Assembly: GCA_030272585.1 (NCBI GenBank)
Contig: BSYQ01000004.1
Span: forward strand, 4,588,001 to 4,652,000
DNA: 64,000 nt
Direction of reading: 5' to 3'
Origin: Bryopsis sp. KO-2023
Taxonomy: Eukaryota > Chlorophyta > Ulvophyceae > Bryopsidales > Bryopsidaceae
The notes under the pieces are model-generated. The model was not told where the DNA came from and did not search any database. It worked only from the letters and a program-made list of their open reading frames with translations. The stretch's first letter is position 1. Each line of letters begins with the position of its first letter. The translations under genes were made by a program, and so were the position numbers. Below are positions 45,386 through 54,902 of this stretch, one piece after another.

Positions 45386-47249
45386 TTCCCAGCACACTGG
45401 TGTGGTGGTGGATGTGATGATTGAGGGAAATGATTGATGTTATATTTTTCATCGCGACATCGTTGCGCCGTAATTTTTTGAACCATTTTTCTTGCGGCTG
45501 CTGTCGAGACTACGAACTAAGCGGGAGAGAAACGAACAGGGCAGCAAGCGAAAAACGTGAACTGCGAATGACAGGCCTGCGGCAGCAAAGGAAAAATGGA
45601 AGTCCTTTGCGAAGTTCGCTAACCCTTGCTGTGCGGTACCGCCTCTCCAGGTTTTGGGGATCCTTTGTTTTTTCTGTAGGTTTGACACAGGGAAGTAACA
45701 AAAAAACCCAAGAAAAAACAAACGCGACCGCGTGAGGTATGGCGTGAGGGTCCCGTCCGTACCCTGTCTTTCCTGGTTTAAGTCGCTCCTGTACGAATTT
45801 CTCAGTGCTGATGGGTTGCTTTGCTGGGTTTGTTTCGTCACGAAACTGCGAAATCCCAGGTTCCAGGTCAGGGTTGGCCTCAGGTCAGGGTTGGCGATAA
45901 TTGCTGTGCTTTGAAAAATGATGACTGTTTTGTCTCCAGTGCCCTTTGTGGGGTTATGATGGTTGGTAAGTGTATTGATTCAATCAGGGATAAACTCCAC
46001 CTGGAGATCGAAAACTTGTTGGATGTATAGGTAGGCCACTGAGCTGAGCAAGGAAGCCAGATTGTCCCAGTACTTTTCGTGACTTTGCTGCTTATGGATA
46101 TAGAGAGGATCTTTGCAAAGTAGAGGTTAGGACTTGGCGAAGGAAATATATTTGGTTTCCCAGTGACTCGGATTGTCCTCTGTATTATGGAAGCTGGACA
46201 GCAAGGTGGGGCTTCCTCTCGTTTTTCATTCTGTTGCAAAAGAGTGATCCATCGCATTAATGTTTATTCTTGCTGAATTAGTTTATTTCGAGATTCCCAA
46301 ACTTCTGTCCCAATCAGGCAAATCTACACAGTGCACAGATGTTTTCCTCATAGTTCAAAATCTGGGAAGGATTGTTTAAGAGTTCCTGGGTGATTTATTC
46401 GTTTTGATTTGCTTGTTTGAATTATGTTGAGCCATCAGCACCCTGACACAAGGAATGAGGAGCATCCTTATTTTTTGTGGGGGGGGTGAAGGTGTTGGGT
46501 AGTCAAGAAATCGAGGAGAGGTTGCTGAGGTTTGGGATAAAAGGGAAAACAAGGGAAGCAGGCATTGCAGACTTCTGCAAAAGAAACAAGGAGGGAGGAA
46601 GAGAAAGGCGTGTGCTTGACACAATGCAACAAAAACTGGGTGAGTTTTCTTGGCGGCATATGCTCTTTTCGTGTGAACCTTACAGTTGTATTTTCCTTTC
46701 TTTGTTTCCAGTATTTGGCAGTCAAGGACATTATGGATCCTTACCATGGTGGAGACACTGTTTTGCCGAGTGGTGTGGCGAGGCTACTGCAACAGTTAAT
46801 CAAACAATTTTGTGGAAGTGTGTGCGTGTGGGGGGGATCACCTGAACCGTAAATGTACACAGCTCTCAGGTGGATACGTATCCGGGTATACCCGGCAACT
46901 CTGATGTTGAAGGGACTCTGGAGGTCGAGAGCATGTTCAATTCTTTTTTTGGTGTGGACAACCCAAATCTATCGGATGGTATTGACTTTTTGCCAGACCC
47001 TGCCCTGTTCCCTTTTATGGAAGTGGACTGGAGGAGAGCAAGAGCCAGCTGTGCCATCACAACTTCCAATGAACACAGGGAGGCAATGTTGCTGCATGTA
47101 GAAAGCTAACGATCAAAATTGAAGAGCAGGCACAAGACGAGGCAGCACTTCTTGACTAGGTTCAGGCAAATGCATGTGAACTCTTAGGGGGCAGTGCATC
47201 TTTTTTGTGTGAGTTCCACAGAGTATTTAAAAAATTGCAGAATGTAAAG

Positions 47250-47297
47250 ATGATATGTCAGGTGGCAATCCAACCAGGTTCGAGTCCTGGATATCAT
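47250..47297 (+). other. tRNA-like mini-structure (acceptor stem plus T arm)
   Basis: ATGATAT (47,250-47,256) pairs perfectly with ATATCAT (47,291-47,297). Between them is a perfect 5-bp T stem CCAGG/CCTGG with the loop TTCGAGT, which contains an exact pol III B box (GGTTCGAGTCC). Only 17 bases replace the D and anticodon arms. It is most likely a relic of a tRNA with the middle deleted; a functional tRNA is not claimed. It lies inside the transposon near its right palindrome cluster. Confidence 0.45.
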
Positions 47298-47504
47298 TGA
47301 ATTCTTCCCATTATCTCAGGTTTCCATGTAAACAGTGTACGACACGACCCCACTACGATATCGGTGATATCGCGATATCGACGTTTCCATCAATACATCG
47401 TACGCTACAGTCCATCCAATGTGCGATATTTCTCTCAAAACATCGGACGCTACATTCCAGATGTCATACCATACAAAAAACGTATAGCCAAGCTGTTCTC
47501 GTAG

Positions 47505-47770
47505 TGCCAGTGGAAGCGAAACTGGAATCCATCGCTTCCACTGGAAACAATCGCTTCCATTCTCGCTTCCATCGTGGTTCCATCTTCCGCTTCCGTGGAA
47601 GTGAGTGTGGTAGCGACCGCTTCCATGGAAGCAGTCTTGGAAGCGAGCTGTGGGCGTTACAATCGCACGCTTCCACGATCGCTTCCGCGGAAGCGATCGG
47701 TGCCACACTCATTTCCATGGAAGCGGAAGATGGAACCACGATGGAAGCGACGTTGGAAGCGTGCAAACAT
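47505..47770. repeat. Right palindrome cluster of the transposon
   Basis: Same motif as the left cluster (GCTTCC-AT-GGAAGC, GCTTCC-GC-GGAAGC and variants, plus singles), ending seven bases before the right terminal repeat. Confidence 0.85.
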
Positions 47771-47777
47771 TCCGACG

Positions 47778-49260
47778 TATAATGTTCATCTTTTATCTTT
47801 CCCCAGCTTTTTTGTGACACTCCTTCCTTGCAGAATGTATGCATAACTGTTTTCTGACCCCAAGCTCTCAATCAGTCCCTATTCCGTTTTCCTTCCTTTT
47901 TTGAACTGAAAAATTGAAAATTAAAAAATCATAAAAAAAAATATATATATATATATCTCTGTTCCCTCACGAACTCCATGGTAAAAAGTAAGCATAAAAA
48001 AAAAGAGAAACCAGGAGCGATGAATAATAATTCTTTTCTCTTGCTGCGATTAAATCCCCTCCACTCGGATCCACTCGACGATTGAAACCCTTCCACCTGA
48101 TTCCAGGGCTGCTTTTCCGCTTCCAGAAGCTTCCACCAAAACAAAAACTCCAATACATTTCATTTCCGGACCGCCACCACCGATTTCCATCCCAAAATCC
48201 ATATTGCTTTGCTCCCCATGCTCCCTTTTTTCCGATTTTCCCAAAGGTGCATGAAAAAGCAATCGATTGGCCTTCTCCAATCTTTGTCGTATGGATTCTT
48301 GTTTGTTTTCTCTTGTACTTCTCTTCTAGATTTAATCCTTTCCTTTTCACCCCCCCCCCCCCTTCTTCCAAATCCTGATTGAGGATCCCCTATACTGTTC
48401 ATCTTTTTTCCTTTCCCCAGATTTTTTGTGACACTCCTTCCTTGCAGAATGTATGCATAATTGTTTTCTGACCCCAAGCTCTCAATCACTCCCTATCCCG
48501 TTTTCCTTCCTTTTTTTGAACTGAAAAATTGAAAATTAAGAATCATAAAAATTAAAAATCGATATCTCTGTTCCCTCACAAACTCCATGGTAAAAAGCAA
48601 CCATAAAAAAGAAAGAAAAACCAGGAGCCATGAATAATAATTCTTTTCTCTTGCTGCGATTCAATCCTCTCCACCAGGATCCACTCGACGATATATATAT
48701 AGTATCCACCAAAAACTCGAATACATTTCATTTCCGGACCGCCACCACCGATTTCCATCCCAAAATCCATATTGCTTTGCTCCCCATGCTCCCCATGCTC
48801 CCTTTTTTCCGATTTTCTCACAGGTAAACCTACTGAGGATCGACAATATCTTTTGGTCCCTCCCCTTTTTTCCTTCTCCTCAAGCGCACAAAAACAATCA
48901 ATAAACCTTCCCCAATCTTTGTCACCTTGAATCACAGCATGGCTTCTTTCCTTTGCTTCTTGTCCATAATCATATTCTTTTTTCAAGCCCCCCCCGCCCC
49001 CCCCTCCCCCCTCCCTTCTTCATCGAGGGATACTCTTTTTTTTCATCTTTTTTTTTTTTTTTTCTCCAGGTTTTTGGTGATACTGCATCCTTCAAGACTG
49101 TGTTCATCGATTCCTGACGCCAATTCCATCCCTTTTTTTTCCAACTGAAAAATGAATAAATGAATAAATAAAAAATAGAAAACAAGAATATCCACCTCTG
49201 TTCCCTCACGAACTCCATGGTAAAGGGACTTGCCATAACCATTTTCATCTTTTTTTCATT
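47778..49260. repeat. Tandem array of about 600-bp units (two and a half units)
   Basis: Units start at about 47,785, 48,398 and 49,040, each with TTTCCCCAG, GTGACACTCC(TTCC)TTGCAGAATG, a TTCCTTTTTTGAACTG-like block, CTCTGTTCCCTCAC-AACTCCATGG and CAGGAGC-ATGAATAATAATT. The CTCTGTTCCCTCACG block also occurs at 32,910 next to array II. Minus-strand frames are short and contain hydrophobic low-complexity sequence. Confidence 0.8.
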
Positions 49261-49289
49261 AAATTGAATTCGGTGATGTCATCATTTAT

Positions 49290-50210
49290 TGCTCATTTTC
49301 CCTCGCCATTGAATCTCCAAATCCCATTACTCTATTTCTCCATTCCACTCGCAATCCAGTCTCCAGTCGACAGAGGAAAACCTTTACACACTCGATTCCA
49401 AGCTGCTATTTCTCCTCCAGTATGTTCTCATTCAACAGATCGTCATTTAATTTTCCGCTCAGTTCCTGCATCCACCCATTTCTTCATTCCACTCGCAACC
49501 CAGTCTCCAGCCGACAGAGGAAAACCTTGTCCACCCGATTCCAAGCAACATTTCCTCCTCCTTCATGTTCTCATTCAACAGAAAGTCAATCACGTTTTCC
49601 ACTCAGTTCCTGCATCCACCCATTTTCTCCATTCCAATCCCACTTCAGTCTTTAGCCACCAGGAAAAACCTTTATCCACTCGATTTCCCCAAAAAAATCA
49701 GAACCATGAATAATTTCTTTTCTTTTTTCTTTTGCACTTGATTCCGCTCCACCAGGATCCAGTTGACAAAAACTGCCCCTGTCTCCTCTAATGCCATCCT
49801 GTCCTTGATTGACTGAAAGAAATTTTGCAGCTCATCCACTCGATTCTGCTGGCCCTCACATGCCCCACTCCACAACAGGTTTTTAAGATTTCCCATGAAC
49901 TTTTCAATGCATTTCACCCCAAAAATACCTATCCACTTCATACTATTGTTCCATAATCCGTAAAGAGATTGGCAGATTGTTTTTTCAAAGGCCCCACTCT
50001 TTTCTCAACCTGAGGTATTAATAAACACCATCTTTTTTTTTATCTCATTGCTCCATTCCTCCATTCCACTTGCAATCCAGTCTCATTCAACAGATAGTCA
50101 TTTTGGTAATCCACTCAGTTCCTGCATCCACCCTTTTTCTCCATTCCAACCCCAATCCAGTCTCCAGCCGCCAAGAAAAACCTTTATCCACTTGATTTCC
50201 AAAAGAAAAA
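49290..50210. repeat. Satellite array III: a few highly diverged monomers
   Basis: Three to four units of about 145 bp (49,330-49,690) with CTCAGTTCCTGCATCCACCC, TTCCACTCGCAA-CCAGTCTCCAG, CGACAGAGGAAAACCTT, CGATTCCAAGC and CCTCC-TCATGTTCTCATTCAACAG, and one or two more at 50,050-50,210. GACAG-GGAAAACC...GATTCCAA...TGTTCT aligns with GACAGGAAAATCC...AATCCAGAA...TGTTCT of arrays I and II. These look like old members of the same satellite family. Confidence 0.7.
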
Positions 50211-50470
50211 TCAGAACCATGAATAATTTCTTTTTTCTTTTGCACTTGGTTCCGCTCCACCAGGATCCAGTTGACAAAAATTGCCCCTGCTCCGATGTCT
50301 CCTCCAATGCCATCCTGTCCTTGATTGACCGAAAGAAATTCTGCAGCTCATCCACTCGATTCCACTGGCCCTCACAAGTTTCCAACATTTCCGTGAACTT
50401 TTCAATGCATTTCACCCCAAAAATACCTATCCACTTCATACACTTGTTCCATAATCCATAAAGAGATTGG
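49735..50470 (-). repeat. Duplicated coiled-coil-like segment, two copies
   Basis: 49,740-49,945 and 50,235-50,445 are near duplicates and resemble 37,105-37,300. On the minus strand they read MKWIGIFGVKCIEKF, then NRVDELQNFF-SIKDRMALEE, a heptad-like pattern, and WILVER or its frame-shifted equivalent. This could be an exon of an old gene. No complete frame is found. Confidence 0.5.
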
Positions 50471-50584
50471 CAGATTTGTTTTTTCAAAGGCCCCACTCTT
50501 TTTCACTCTTTTTCTCAACTTGAGATACTAATGAACACCATCTGTTTTTTCCCAAAACATTTTTTTCCCTTGAATTTTTTTTCT

Positions 50585-50800
50585 TTTTAACCCCTCCCAC
50601 CCAAATTTGGAAACTAAGGCATGTCCATACAACTTCTTCCCTGTTTGTATGAATTTATATATTTTTTTGTTTTTTTGTTTTCCCGAAAACCCACTGACCC
50701 CAAATTGGTAAAAAGGAAGTTCCACTCACATTATATTCCCCGTGAGTGCATTTTTATATTTGTTTGGTTTTTTTTCGGAATAAAATAAAAAATCCCCTCC
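50585..50800. repeat. 3'-flanking repeat of about 100 bp, two copies
   Basis: CAAATTTGGAAACTAAGGCATGTCC and CAAATTGGTAAAAAGGAAGTTCC each start a unit that ends in TTTGTTTGGTTTTTT-like sequence. They are the counterpart of the repeats at 25.9 and 37.4-37.7 kb, again just 3' of a small-membrane-protein gene. Confidence 0.6.
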
Positions 50801-50845
50801 CCCCCCCCCCCTCCCCCCTGTTTCATTTTTTTTCAAAAAAGGGGC

Positions 50846-51626
50846 CTATAGCCCCGCCAGCCGCCGGATTTGTAGACAAATCCGTATGATGGTTGCCGTT
50901 GATTTATCGACAGCGGTGATGGTGATGGCAATAATGGTGGGGCTGGCAGTGACGAAGGCAAAAAACGACCGGAACAGAAAACGCACTATGATGTAGATGA
51001 CGACATCCACCAAGTAGGTCGGCCACTTTTGGCGGAAAGAGAGCTCAGGCTCGGGATCAGCAGTGGAGGTGGGGATGACGGGGGCCTTGCAAGTCTGCAA
51101 ACACATAACAATATAAAAAAAAATTAAGGATGTCAGGGATTTTTATTTTTCCAGGTGTGGGAAAATCAGGTGCGTTCCGATTATTAGTGTTGCGGCGATA
51201 TCGAAAGGAAAGAAAGAATTCAACGGGGGTAACGTAGAGGGGCTGAAAATCATGCCTGCAGAATATTTCTATCAAGATCGGGAGAGAGGATCACTTCTTT
51301 CAATTTCATTTTATCCCCCTTTTATATTCGATCATCTTAATGCAAATTTCAGATTCTTTTTCGTTGCTAAACGTGTTTTTTTTTTCCTTTTTCTCGATTT
51401 TTCAGTGTTTCCTTTTACTCACCTCATACACAATTTTGTCAAACGAATGAGCGATGCGCCCATAATAGTTCCCGTAGTAATATCCATCATTGCCGTAGCC
51501 GTTTCCATTACCGTCGCTCTTTTCCTTGGGGATCGTGTCAGTCATTTGGTGGACCAGTCCACACATCAATGCTGATGTCAGCACACCAGCCAGGATGCAA
51601 TAGAGGGTGATCCTGATCAGCCACAT
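50846..51626 (-). CDS. Small membrane protein of unknown family, copy 3 (2 exons)
   Basis: Exon 1 is 51423-51626 and exon 2 is 50846-51094, phase 0, with a GTGAGT donor after VYE and a TTTGCAG acceptor before TCKAP, giving 150 residues. The N-terminal membrane segment is nearly identical to copy 1 (CILAGVLTSALMCGLV). A Gly/Asn/Tyr-rich loop (DGNGNGYGNDGYYYGNYYG) leads to RIAHSFDKIVYE. Exon 2 has LVDVVIYIIVRFLFRSFFAFV, then PTIIAITITAVDKSTATIIRIC and a basic end. It is clearly the sister of copy 1. Conserved hydrophobicity with swapped residues (I/V, F/L) suggests selection on the protein. The two-to-three-helix layout with a basic C terminus facing one side is an inference. Confidence 0.74.
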
Positions 51627-52640
51627 TTAAATCTTTTATTCTGCTTGGTAAGAACTTAAAAACACTTGAATAATCCACCTGTGAAGATGGTTATTTACCA
51701 ATTTAAACAGAATGATAATGTTTCAAGCATCCGACTGGGGGATCAGTGCAATATTTCCTAATTATTATGATCATTTCAATTTCCCCTTTTTTTATTTGTG
51801 GAGAATAAGGAAAGGAGGTCATTTCTAAATTAATTTCTGAAAGAAAAAAAACCTTAAATAAAGTACATAGATTTGTATACATTGGGGATTTATTGAAAAA
51901 AAACGAAATCAGGTCTGAGTAGACTGCAAGCGATAACGTGCATGCAGATTTGCATTTGAATTTGATTTGATGTCGATTTGAGAGTGTAATAGATGCTTCT
52001 ACTAATGTTCTGCCAGAAAGAAAACCGACGGCTTGTGCCTCTGTTCGAAAAATTTCGTCGCCTCTTGTGCGACCTATAATTCCCATTAAGCGTGTCCAGC
52101 TTTTCGAACGTCGTGCAATCACTGAACTTGAATATTAACCAAGGTTCGCGTCCAGCTCCAGTGGGGTTGGATTATTGTCGCGTGCTCTGTGGATTCCGAA
52201 TCTAGACGATCGAGTTCGCTTCTCGTTACGCAGATGGTGTTAACGTAGACGCACACGTCGACGAACGACGGGTTCCCCGAAAAAAGAAAAGGAAACAAAA
52301 ATCCGAGCGCGCACGGAAGAGACGTCAAAGAAACGTCGTCCAGAAACGCAGCGAGAAACGACAAAGATCGACCCTCTTGAAATAAACGAGTGTCTTTTTC
52401 AGCAATGCTGTTGACGCATTGCTAAAGAACTCGAACCCACTCCTACCCTGGCGAGTTGTCACCAACTGATCCTGCTGCACAGGTGCTGTGACTTGCACAA
52501 CACCTTCACTTGATCGTATCTGGGCGATCTCTCCCGACCCCAGCAAACAGTTTTGATCACTCACCGTTCTTCGCTCCTCATTTTGTCCGACGATAAGATC
52601 CGCAGTAGGCACAAGCAACGCTCCGCAGTAGTGGGCACGA
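51627..52640. other. Upstream region of small-membrane-protein copy 3 and CG-rich stretch
   Basis: 51,680-51,800 shares blocks with the region upstream of copy 1. 52,000-52,400 is CG-rich (ACGTCGACGAACGACGG), comparable with 27,730-28,030, and precedes the promoter-like module. No gene is recognised. Confidence 0.4.
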
Positions 52641-52712
52641 AAGGCAAGAAAGCGAAGGCAAAAAAAGGGCGGGAAAAGAACTAAATAGGGGGGCGCCGTC
52701 AACATCAGTCTA
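52641..52712 (+). promoter_or_regulatory. Promoter-like module, duplicon copy C
   Basis: GGCAAGAAAGCGAAGG, GGGCGGGAAAAG, CTAAATAGGGGGGCGCC, GTCAACATCAGTC. It is followed 18 bases on by an ATG that opens the longest downstream frame of the three copies. Confidence 0.4.
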
Positions 52713-52730
52713 CATCCAAGTTTCCCCGTT

Positions 52731-52877
52731 ATGTCTGACTGGAGGGAGCCGATTCTGGCAGCACCGAATGCCTCCGACGAAAGCAAATTGCCTTTCTTTT
52801 CCCAAACACTTTCGAAAGGAAACGAAGTTTGCTTGTTTCATGGGCGAATGTCGGGTTGGTTGAATAGGGCAGGATAG
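52731..52877 (+). CDS. Hypothetical 48-residue peptide downstream of the promoter-like module
   Basis: Opens with MSDWREPILAAPN and stops at TAG (52,875-52,877). The first codons are conserved in all three duplicons (SDWR or PDWRR), but the ATG is TTG at 28 kb and the frame shifts at 40 kb, so only this copy gives more than 25 codons after an ATG. No family is recognised. It might be the first exon of a spliced transcript, although no good donor was found. Confidence 0.25.
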   Translation: MSDWREPILAAPNASDESKLPFFSQTLSKGNEVCLFHGRMSGWLNRAG

Positions 52878-54902
52878 ATTGTTTTTGGTTCGTATGAAGA
52901 GACTGTCAAACCAATTCGAACGAAGTGTGTTGCGCACCTTCCTGCCCAATACCAAGCAAGAAGCAAAAAAATTTGCTTGGAGGCTGCCTGACCATCCCTT
53001 TGCCCATGGAACGAATCAACCAGACAAATGTAAAGACTCTTTCTTACATGAGTAAATTACAACGAAACAAACAGCAGTTGAGAGCTGGCAAAAAGTCAGG
53101 CCCTGCAATCAAGAGCAATCTCAACTTCCAAAAGAAAAACTGCCCAAACACTTTAAACCCCCTTTACCGTCTTGTGTCTAACTCAAAGTTGCAATCCCTC
53201 AAGCTCACCTTTGTTCAGTTGCTTGACCCTAAATCAAAATTCCCAACGATGTCAAAAAAGAAGCCAAAAAAAAAGTCTGAAAAAGAAGCCCAAAAAGAAG
53301 CCCGAAAAAACCAAAAGAGGAGAAAAAGCAAGTCCATATTTCTTGATCGTCATTCTGGCCCTCCTGTCCCCACCACCAGACAATTTGGAAGCCTCCAAGT
53401 CATAGCTGTCCAAGGCCATGGTGATATCGAGATCCAAACCTTGTCGGAATATTCTCAGAGCATGTCACAGGTGTCCTCTACTTTTTCCCCACTCAATGGC
53501 TGTATTTATATCATCCTGCCCCCCCGAGCCCAATGCTCCACCAAGGAGACCAATGAACGCAAGTTTTTTTTTCTTTCTTTTGGGATACGGTCGAGAAGGA
53601 GACCTGGATTCAAAGGGGCTTCTGGTGCTCTTAAGTTGGGACATCAGCTCCAGGCACAAATATAACTATGTCGAAGGAGCCCAGGCCTCTGCTGCAACCA
53701 ACCAACAATAATAGACAGAACAAAAGAGATACCCACAAACAGAATCAGGGAAAACACAAATACTTTCAGCATCTTCCAGTTCTGAAATGGAATCAGGAAA
53801 TTCAGGAAAACAATTCAGGAAAACAGGGATCTATATATGCATCTGCACATCAGGACGATAAACCCTTATTGCTTTCTTTAAATCACGAAGGAGTGGTCAC
53901 CATGTCCCATTCGAAACACCACCCCCTTCCAGTGGCGAAACAATTTCCACATGGATATTTATCATTGTTCGACTTTTATTTTCTTCGACACAAGCAAAGC
54001 TCATGGAGTTCCCTCAAGGCATTAAATGTCCCAAAAAAAAACGAATCGAAATGACAAATCGATGAGAAGCTATTCGTGTTTCAAGCCAATATATACATAT
54101 TTACACATATTTGGTCCATACGTATATAATCTATATACATATGTACAGGATCAAGGACATTTTCCCCCCCTTGACTTTTAACCCACCAAAAAAACCCATC
54201 AAAAAAACAAAATCAAACGAGAAGAAATACCTGTTCACATAATAACCATATCCCTTCTTTTTCTTTTTTTTTAATTATCACGAACTCAAGTCCTCTAGAA
54301 TGACAATTTTCACCGAAAAAACAAACAAACATCCAATATTAGATTTGTATATTTATCTCTCCAGAAAATTAATGGCCGACCTCCTTTTTTGATGACTAAA
54401 AAAAACTAGTCCACGGAAAGTCAAGAAAAAGAAATATAAGAGTCGAATTTCACCGCACTTGTTGCTGATCTCTTTTTCTTAACGGCTGATTCAGTCCATG
54501 GAAATTACAAAAAAAAATAAAAATAGGAGTGTAGTTCCACCACACTTTTTTCTTTTTTTTTTTTTTTTAACCCCCCCCCTCCTTGAAACAAAAATATTTA
54601 CAGGAATTTTTTTTTGACTCTTTTTAACCCCCCCTCCAGAATTTTTTGTGGTTTCAGTCACCACCCTCCTAAATTTGGTCCTAAATTTGCAAAGAAAAAA
54701 AACCAAAAAAAACCAGGTCGCCATAGGACTGTATTTGTAATATATCTGACTCAGTATACCCAACCTTTGAATAAGTTGCTTCCTATTAAATTTTTTAAAA
54801 CGTGAAGTCTGAGTCTGTCACAGTTTGTCAATTTTGTTGGTAATCACAATCGTTGAGTAAAAGTCATTGGCATAAAAAAATATATATATATGCAAAAAAA
54901 TA
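52850..54902. other. Diverged block D, copy C, then AT-rich spacer
   Basis: 52,960-53,640 matches block D landmarks at perhaps 60% (TTTCTTGATCGTC, CACCAGACAATTT, CAACGATGTC). A long plus-strand frame over 52,925-53,665 is very lysine-rich and unsupported in the other copies, so it is not called. From 54,050 to 54,900 the sequence is AT-rich with A, T and C runs and AT dinucleotide repeats; nothing else is seen. Confidence 0.5.

Larger units (their letters stand above)
45155..47777. mobile_element. DNA transposon-like element, 14-bp TIRs, TA target duplication
   Basis: Begins CGTCGGAATGTTTG and ends with its exact complement, CAAACATTCCGACG; the TIR extends imperfectly to about 22 bp. TA flanks both sides (45,153-45,154 and 47,778-47,779). 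The uninterrupted target is visible in the neighbouring tandem unit at about 48,385 (GGATCCCCTATACTG), matching the sequence left after removing the element and one TA, with one mismatch. Both ends carry dense GCTTCC/GGAAGC palindromes (45,165-45,385 and 47,505-47,770). Inside are small plus-strand exon-like frames with plausible splice sites (46,500-46,634; 46,712-46,852; 46,870-47,109, the last acidic: DTYPGIPGNSDVEG), but no DDE transposase is recognised. It may be non-autonomous, with captured host exons, or of an unfamiliar superfamily. TA targets fit Tc1/mariner-like elements, but the TIR sequence does not. Confidence 0.85.

Noticed and set aside
47226-47297. A full-length tRNA gene ending at 47,297
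   Set aside because: The B box and T arm are perfect, but no D or anticodon arm fits upstream and the acceptor partner lies only 17 bases before the T arm; only a mini-structure is reported.
52925-53665. A 246-codon plus-strand frame, lysine-rich
   Set aside because: The frame is not open in the homologous blocks at 28-29 kb and 40-41 kb, lacks an ATG at its start and shows low-complexity KKK/EK runs.
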